Part shown: piece after piece, positions 57,150 through 64,000 of the stretch
How positions within the stretch are numbered: the stretch's first letter is position 1
Layout: each line of letters opens with the position of its first letter
Assembly: GCA_035235625.1 (NCBI GenBank)
Contig: CP141140.1
Span: forward strand, 23,580,685-23,644,684
DNA from: Saururus chinensis
Lineage: Eukaryota; Streptophyta; Magnoliopsida; Piperales; Saururaceae
Length of the DNA stretch: 64,000 bases
Direction: 5' to 3'
Translations under genes and position numbers: made by a program
The notes under the pieces: generated by a model
What the model was told of the DNA's origin: nothing
The model's input: only the letters and a program-made list of their open reading frames with translations
Databases searched by the model: none

Positions 57150-58200
57150 GTTAGGTTTTGGTTTAGCATATATATTTATTTACCAGCAGGAACTGAAAAT
57201 GTTGTCTTATCTACTTTAGAAATCTCCTTCTTGCCAAATTTTGAATCAACAGGTGTTGTTTCTTTATTTCTGCATTGATTCACATGCATTCCTTCACCAA
57301 AAGATTTAAACATTGAAGATTTTTTATACTTGTTCTATTCAAGTAAATTCTCATTGCGCAAAGCAGTTTGTATAGCTTCAGTTACTGTGCCAATTGGTTT
57401 AGAAGCTAAATGAATCAGCAATTCATATTTAAGACCATTCACAAACCTCTGTACTTTTTGTGCCTCAGATTCCTGTAAACAATTTCGAGAAGACAACCTA
57501 TAGAATTCTTCTACATACTATGATACATGCCTAAAATTTTGTTTACAATTCTGATATTGTTGAAACAGAGACTGTTCAAAATCTACAGGCATAAACATAT
57601 CTTTTAACATTTTCTTCATTCGAGACCTAGATTGAATAGGATGTTTTCCTTTATTAATTCTATCCTATTGCACTTGATTCCACCAAGCAAATGCACCATT
57701 CTTTAGCTTACAAGCAACCGCTTACACTTCATGTCACCAGGTACTTCAAGACAGTAAAAATAATTTTCTACCACTATTATCCAATCCAAAAACTATTCAA
57801 TATGCATCTGCCCATTAAAATGGTTCAATTCCACTTTTAGTTTAAAACGAGGTAAGAAATTATTTGCACCTGGATTCTGTAAAATATTTTGAATTAGTGG
57901 AACTTCATCTTCACTAGAGGATGAACTGTTGCTTCGTCGAAATCTCAGTCTTCCATGAGTTCTTCATGGAACTGCCTTCGCATTTCTCGGATCTACTGCA
58001 TATTCCTCAGTACTTGTGGATCTCGAACTACATCTACGCAATCTTCATTCAATCATCGCAAGTTAGCAGTAATTTCTTGCATCTGAACTTAAATCTGCTG
58101 CTAAAACTGCATTTGCATCTGCATCATCTGCTGAATCAAAGTTGTTTGATCCATACCTTCCTCAGCTCATTCGTGATTAGACATCTTGGACTAACCAGTA
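57150..58200 (-). pseudogene. Gypsy gag region, degraded
   Basis: Between the primer-binding site and the zinc knuckle, the minus strand shows short coding-like runs. At the start are a Gln/Met-rich segment (MDQTTLIQQMMQMQMQF), REMRRQFHEELMED and others, separated by many stops. Position and order give the assignment. Confidence 0.75.
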
Positions 58201-58213
58201 GCTTTGATACCAA
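58201..58213 (-). promoter_or_regulatory. Primer-binding site (tRNA-iMet type)
   Basis: The minus strand reads TTGGTATCAAAGC two bases inside the 5' LTR. It differs by one base from the common plant form TTGGTATCAGAGC, so priming by initiator Met-tRNA is expected. Confidence 0.85.
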
Positions 58214-58215
58214 TT

Positions 58216-58772
58216 TGATGTAGCAGCTCAATTGAAATAGAATTGAAGATCTCTTTGGAAATTTTCACTAATTGAAGAACAAATGAATTACAGAAAATGA
58301 GAGAAAACAAACTGACATTCAACATCTCGCTAAATTGTCAATTACAGCTCAAACATAGCTCAACTTCTCACGAAGCTTAGGGAAAATACCCAAGTTGAAC
58401 AAATCAATTTTCAGTACATTCGGAATGCCCTCTCATTACAACTTGAAAGACTATTTATACACAATGAAACCTAACACAAAGAAATTTGAACTTTGACGCC
58501 GTGAAGTTCAACTGATCATTGTCACTATAGAAATGCCTGAAGGGAGGAGACAACTAACGAACTTAATGGATCATTTATTTAAACTCAAAAGTCCTAAATG
58601 TCATTCACTAATTCCTGGATATTACCCGCTTTACCAACATGCGTCCAACGGGCCATTAGTGAATACCAAAAATGCCCCTTATATTAGTTGCATCCACTTT
58701 TGTTTGATGAAATGTCGGGCTCAATCTGTTTCCATTACATAATTGTCAAATACCTTTCATGCTCTTGCATCA
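58216..58772 (-). repeat. 5' LTR of the gypsy element
   Basis: It begins (plus strand) TGATGTAGCAGCTCAATTG and ends CTCTTGCATCA, directly followed by the TSD GTTCT. It pairs with 52980-53526. Confidence 0.93.
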
Positions 58773-58961
58773 GTTCTACACATTAAGACACAGTGCAATT
58801 GTGTTTTTGGTTAGTGAGCCATTGACATCATATTCACATTCTTCATACCTTTATTATATATAGTTCTAATTTACTATTAGGTGTGGACCAATATGTTACA
58901 TGAAACATAATATTGTCGTCCAAGCTAACATGGTTTTCTTTGGGAAAGTTAATAAATCAAG

Positions 58962-60544
58962 AAAAAATTCATGCTAAGACCCAGCGATCATCTATATTTA
59001 TTTATATTTACCAATAAGTAGTAATAAAAGTAGACTAGACTAGGCCGTATTGACACAAGTGTCGTTATAGTCACCACTAAACATAACAATAAAATTTTAT
59101 TGTGGTCATCACCTCTGCAATAAAATTACTTATAATGATAACATGACCATGCAGCCCAAAAACAAAATACAGAAAGAGGGGTGAGTAAAACTCAGGAAGG
59201 TTTAAAATATAGTAACGTTAATAAGAAAACAACCATAGCACAACAACATGGTAATTCAGATCTACATTTCACTAATATCTCCATTTCTGATTAATTCTCA
59301 TACCATACCCCTATTTACCCATAAGCAATTATCCTGCATACAAGTATCTCATACATACTAATCATAGCATGAATAATCACATTATGGAATAACATTTATC
59401 CTGTATAATAAGTGATTCTCACACAATTACATCATTCATAATTATTACATATAACCTGTATGAGAAGTGTCTCTACCACACATTCAAATCTTGCATAAAC
59501 ATCACATATAACCTACATGAAAAGTGTCTCTACCACTCATTTAGATCATACATATTCATAAAGAGAGAGGATAAACATGCTCCTCAAGGCCAAAGCTCTT
59601 GAGCAATCCATATCAAATAAACCTGCTCCTCAAAGTCGACGCCTTCGAGCAACCCCTGCCCCATCAAGCCTAAATTCTTGAGCAGCCCTTCTTATCAAGA
59701 CCGAAATCCCAAGAAACAATACCTGGTAAGCTGGTGCACTCGGACAAACCAGTTGAATTCTCAGGGTTCATGGAGAATCATAACATGCTTATCTAACAAC
59801 ATGTAATTCACATAATACTTAAATATTTTTCATAATTTTTAATATCAATATCATGCCCTTCTAGTAGCTCATTCTAGCTCAAAATACTAAACATGAACAT
59901 AAGAAATGGTATTTAAGAGTAAAACTCAAAAATAGACAAAATAGCAAAAAACCCCAATTTGTTGTGTTGGCGTTCGATCGCCCTTTAGGGCCATTCGAAC
60001 GCCTAACCATTTGATCTGCCTATCTGGCCGTTTGAACACTTAGCCATTCAATTGGCTTTCAAACCATTCGATTGCCATAATGGAAATCTCTAGTTCGTCT
60101 TCCCCACTTTAATATCAAAACCGAAACTTCACATGCACTTCATAAATCATCAAATCTCATCCCTAAACTTCATGATAATCAAATCCATTCTTAAAGAACA
60201 TCAAATCCAAATTGATGTTTGAAAATTTTGAAATAATTATTTTTTGTCTTAGATTGGTGTTGGGGTCATATAGGGCTAAAATTTTAAATTTTGCACATGG
60301 GACCCACGATGAGTTCCACCCCTTAACTTTTCGGGGAAAATAGAAAAAATTCCAAAAAATTCAAAAAAAATCCAAATGACTTAAATTAACTTGCAAATGT
60401 TAAATGTGAAGAAGATTTTTGTTAAAATCTTTGCTAACTACTTTAATTTCGAAAATAGTCAAAACTGATCAAAATTGACATTAAACCACAAAATAGAAAT
60501 TAAATAAAATAAAAATAAACTAGTTCAAGTTTAGGGATCTTACA
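58962..60544 (-). mobile_element. Family-B LTR (copy B2), reversed, shorter
   Basis: Read on the minus strand it starts TGTAAGATCCCTAAACTTG at 60544 and follows B1 in order: GTTTTGACTATTTTCGAAAT, AAGTTAATTTAAGTCATTTGG, the TTCGAA-type cluster (59960-60080), minisatellite remnants (59440-59560) and GAGTTTTACTCACC. The left end, after GGGCTGCATGGTCATG, diverges from B1; I place it at TGCTAAGACCC (58970), which is uncertain. Flanks do not form a TSD. Confidence 0.6.
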
Positions 60545-62319
60545 GTAGATGCCTTTTCTGCCCCTAGCTACCTTGGGCTATTGGATCGAGATTTTGTGGC
60601 CAACATGCACCAAGTGCATATGCTTCTGACGAATGTTAACGAGGTCCTTTTATACATCCTTTTTTCTTCCAAATAAAATCCATGTCATGTCACTCTTCGT
60701 AATATGGAGTGGATAAAATCATTACATGAGGTTGTAAAACATTGAAATGATAAATTGGGAACATAAAGTTATAGATTTCACAAACCTTAGTTGTAATATT
60801 ACCATAATTAAATGTTTAAATATCTATGTACATTAAAATAGTCACATGATACATAGTAGAGAACTTGTATGTTACATATGCACAAGCTAATAAATAAAAC
60901 AAATGACACTCTCTCGTGCCTAAAATCAAAGCTATAGGTAGGTGAAGAATCAATAAGCTGAAAAGATAGGCTTTGTTCTATAGCTATAAGTCTACAACCA
61001 TCCTTATACCTCTAACTAATCTTCTACATAGAGAACTTGCATCATAAAGGATGTTGAGTATATGAGTATGCTTGGTAGAATTGCAATCCAATTAAAACCA
61101 AGTAATTTGACAAACATACTGAGAAAGAGTTTGCTGCCAAAATGATTTGGAATTTTTGTGAACCAAATTCATGCATACCTTTCCGAGTCAAACATGCTTA
61201 CAACATAGAACTCCACTTCATGGTTCACTAGATATGTTAGCTTCATCTAGAAATTCCCACTCAACTAAAAATTGGACTACCACAAACTCAACTTTAGCCT
61301 TTGACTAAAATCTACCCTGCCCTGACCATGCCAAGAAGCAAGGACCCACAAAAGCTCATACACCCTAGTATCGAGATCCCAACTACCATGATCATCGAAA
61401 CTTTTTGTACTGCATTGCACAAGACTAGTCATATTAAACTCTAGTCCATTTGAACCTAACTACCATGCTAGAGAAGCAACTATAGATAACTCCCACCTTT
61501 GGGGAGTGGGAAGACCATGATCCTTTTTATACCATACCCTTCTATCTACGTGTCTAAATGACTCACTTGAGAAGCCAACCAGACATTAGGATCCCTTGTC
61601 CTTAAGCATCCAATGCATCAGTTTTTAGGTAACCAATCATCACTTCATAAGGTCTCATATACATGCATTAGGGTTTACTAATACTTACTTAATATATGCT
61701 TATTCATCATCCACACACGCATCCAAAATCTTTGAAAATTATGCAATTATATAGTTTCCATATAACATAAGCATTGCTATAAACCATACCCAAATTATTT
61801 TTGCTTTGATGCACCATCGGTAACCTCACTAATGCGTTGGCCAACACCCTAATGTCCAATTGTAAGCCATCAACATGTTAAAACTTCACTTATTGTGGAT
61901 TGGTAGGGAATGCCCACCTCATCGACCCCACACCGACCGCCAGCCTCACTGCTGATGACTAGTTAATATGCATATCTCTACATACATGCAAGGGTATTAT
62001 TTATCCTCCTCCTTCCACCTGTGAAGATACTGATGGGTTAGTGACCTCACCAATGACCGAGAGAGAATAATAAGAGACCCCACATTCTTTCTGAACACTT
62101 TTCGTTCCATAAAAACTCATCAAAATTATTTCAAACCAAAGTTCTAAACCATTTGGGTCATAATTTGAGAAATGATCTCAATACAATTTTAGAATTACCA
62201 TTAAAGCATGATCATGCATGGCATAACTTAAAACCACGTGCACACATTCAAGAGTATCAATAACTTGAAGAAAATTATAAACTTACAAATATTTTTCAAA
62301 ACTTCAAGAAATACTCCAT
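60545..62319. other. No supported gene; degenerate repeats
   Basis: AT-rich DNA without convincing reading frames. From about 61800 it carries CATCGGTAACCTCACTAATG-like words that recur up to the window end. Confidence 0.4.
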
Positions 62320-63130
62320 TGAAGAATGTAGAAATACTATCCTGATGAAAGTAGAAGACCTAGTTGGCTCCTAGCAAACTTTTGAATTATATCACCCAAT
62401 GACAAAGAAAAAATTTGTTGCCTTAATACTACTTGTTCAATCAAATACATAGCCTAAGATTCAAAAAGTAAAGAAGAGGATGATGAAGAACTTGCTTTCC
62501 TTTGTGAATAAATTTGCTAATTACTTTAGCGGAAGAACAAGCATAACCTATTTTCCTAGAAATAAAAATGTAAACAAGATTGGAAAAATTAGAGGAAATA
62601 ATAAAGAAAAATAAAAAGACATAGAATGCTACAACTACCCTGCATGAACTTGGTCATGTGGCTTCTAGCTTCTCTCTAAAAATATAGGAAAAAGGAAAAA
62701 GTGGCAAAAGCATCTTGTGATGACTTCTTAGTGTTTGAGGATGATTCAAATTACTCGTCTGATCCAAACAAGTCTAGAACTATGATAGCCTTTTTGGTCT
62801 TGTCTTATCTTCAGTCTTCAGTCAAGATGACTTAAGTAAAAGCATTTCATAAGAAAAATCCATGAAAATGACTTAGATTTAGGATCTTCCGAAGATGATA
62901 TTCAAGATGACTTAAACTCTCTATAAAAAGTGAGTAAAAAACTAGTCAAGAAAGTAACTAAACTAAAAACAAAAAACACTGGTATGAGGGAAGAAGTTGA
63001 ATTTGTCAAAAGTGAAAAAGTTAAATTGATTAAAAATGAAACTAAAAATGAGCAAAAACGTTTACCTCAAACCAACTTGATGTCGATAAGACTCATCAAT
63101 TGTCAACTAGGTAATGATGCCCTTTGATAA
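62320..63130 (+). pseudogene. Retrotransposon gag remnant, plus strand
   Basis: Broken frames give YHPMTKKKFVALILL, then DSKSKEEDDEELAFLCE, then FEDDSNYSSDPNKSRTMIAF, and a coiled-coil run from 62930: LVKKVTKLKTKNTGMREEVE, then FVKSEKVKLIKNETKNEQKR. This is the C-terminal gag arrangement of many plant retroelements: acidic EEEDEE-A-L, then EDDSSSD-CLMA, then a lysine/glutamate coiled coil. The zinc knuckle and pol are not seen. Confidence 0.5.
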
Positions 63131-64000
63131 CCCACTGACGCGTTGAACCCATACCGATAGTGGGATGACAAGGACAACCATCCTCATTGATGCCTCATTG
63201 ACACATCGACCTTACCACTGGTGACCTGCTAATAGCACACCGATGTGTAGATGCTCATCAATGCCCATACCTTCATCTTTTCCGTTGCATCGGTAGCATC
63301 ACTAATGGGTTGGTAGATGTGTGATGGTTGTAATGAATATCAAAACCCATCACAACTTAATTAAAGTTATCCCAAAAGCATGTTGTAATATATTTCACCA
63401 CTTATATTATTTCTTAACAAGACAATGAAGTGATTTCATGGATTTGAATACTCATTTAACAAAAAACTCTTGATTGTTATCATCCTCATAAAAAGAACAT
63501 TAAAAGTTCATGCATTCACATCCAATAATTTCATATTTTAAATCATACAAGCATATATAATGTAAAAACACATTATAAGGTTTGCAATCCAACCTCTTTT
63601 CTATAAATAAAATGAGGTCTCTACAAATCCAATTCCACTTCCCTTCCTGTTAAACTTTGACATACCCTAGTCCACTGTTTCCTTCTAGTCGGAGAATTCA
63701 CAAGATTTTGGGTCAAGATTTTGCCAAAGGTATTTATATAGGAATCAAATAACCGAATTCTGGTTCATAACTACATATGAAACCACTTGAAACTACTTTT
63801 ATGTGTAGTTCAAAACCCATTGGTACAATTGATCTAAGATCATCGACACATCGAAGGTTTCCGATAGTGCCTTCAGTACTTCAATGATAAGTTAATCGAC
63901 ATGTCAAACTATACCACCAATAAATTATAGTTTCATCTGTAAGTTCACCGTGGTGTTAGTGTCTACTGATATAACGTTTTACTTTAAGATAAAATTAAAA
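63131..64000. other. Degenerate CATCGGTAGCATCACTAATG repeats, no gene
   Basis: Short, scattered, inexact copies of words such as CATCGGTAGCATCACTAATG, CATTGATGCCTCATTGACAC and ATCGACACATCGAAGG occur to the window end, together with AT-rich DNA. Confidence 0.4.

Larger units (their letters stand above)
52980..58772 (-). mobile_element. Complete Ty3/gypsy retrotransposon, inactivated (5.8 kb)
   Basis: The LTRs are 52980-53526 (3') and 58216-58772 (5'), both TGATG at the left and GCATTA/GCATCA at the right. The TSD is GTTCT at 52975-52979 and 58773-58777. The minus-strand order is 5' LTR, primer-binding site (58201-58213), gag, CCHC knuckle, protease, RT, RNase H, integrase, a short purine tract and the 3' LTR. 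The order RT-RNaseH-integrase defines Ty3/gypsy. No chromodomain is seen after the integrase. Stops, frameshifts and lost catalytic residues show it cannot move itself. The two LTRs are similar but clearly differ. Confidence 0.93.

Noticed and set aside
1..64000. tRNA or rRNA genes
   Set aside because: No stretch with a recognisable tRNA box A/box B pair or rRNA core was found by eye.

Overview
The window looks like plant nuclear DNA, most likely a flowering plant. The evidence is spliced genes of plant families (LURP-one-related, fragments of PPR, NT-C2-type and PLAC8 genes), plant-type transposons (hAT, Mutator-like, Ty3/gypsy with tRNA-iMet-type primer sites) and AT-rich intergenic DNA. 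There is no prokaryotic organisation. Almost all of the 64 kb is nested transposable-element debris. Only two genes look intact, both minus-strand LURP-one-related (LOR) genes: 2988-3812 and 48922-49784. Each has three exons with matching phase-0 introns.

Layout. 1-700: a DUF4283 pseudogene. 804-1805: a non-autonomous hAT element with an 8-bp target-site duplication (TSD). 2988-3812: LOR gene 1, with a flank (3930-4740) that is duplicated at 20355-21100. 6160-11400: an old minus-strand Ty3/gypsy element (gag, protease, RT remnants) split by a 3.4-kb solo LTR at 6800-10226 (TSD GTAAC). 11407-13790: fold-back DNA with subterminal TTAGCGACGC motifs, including a perfect 42-bp hairpin and a ~1-kb purine/pyrimidine palindrome. 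13791-19558: a family-A LTR, itself split by a Mutator-like element at 15729-19488 (9-bp TSD TTAAAATTA). 19559-20354: the end of a second element of that Mutator type.

22430-33850: one old element encoding a DUF1985-type protein and peppered with degenerate copies of a palindrome close to CGTGTTATTGATAACACG. Two retroelements sit in it: an LTR element at 23931-28173 that carries fragments of at least two and probably three unrelated host genes, and a family-A solo LTR at 31383-33285 (TSD TTTAT). 33937-43956: two long direct family-C LTRs around an internal region of only 535 bp; the second LTR holds a further solo LTR at 41847-43029 (TSD CTTTT). 43957-48544: a truncated family-A LTR followed by a family-B LTR.

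After LOR gene 2 come a PLAC8 pseudogene exon (52181-52257) and a complete but inactivated Ty3/gypsy element at 52980-58772 (TSD GTTCT). Then a reversed family-B LTR (about 58962-60544), a gag remnant (62320-63130) and degenerate repeats run to the end. The genes do not form a pathway. The main content is the insertion history and the retroelement carrying host gene pieces. I found no clear new functional system.
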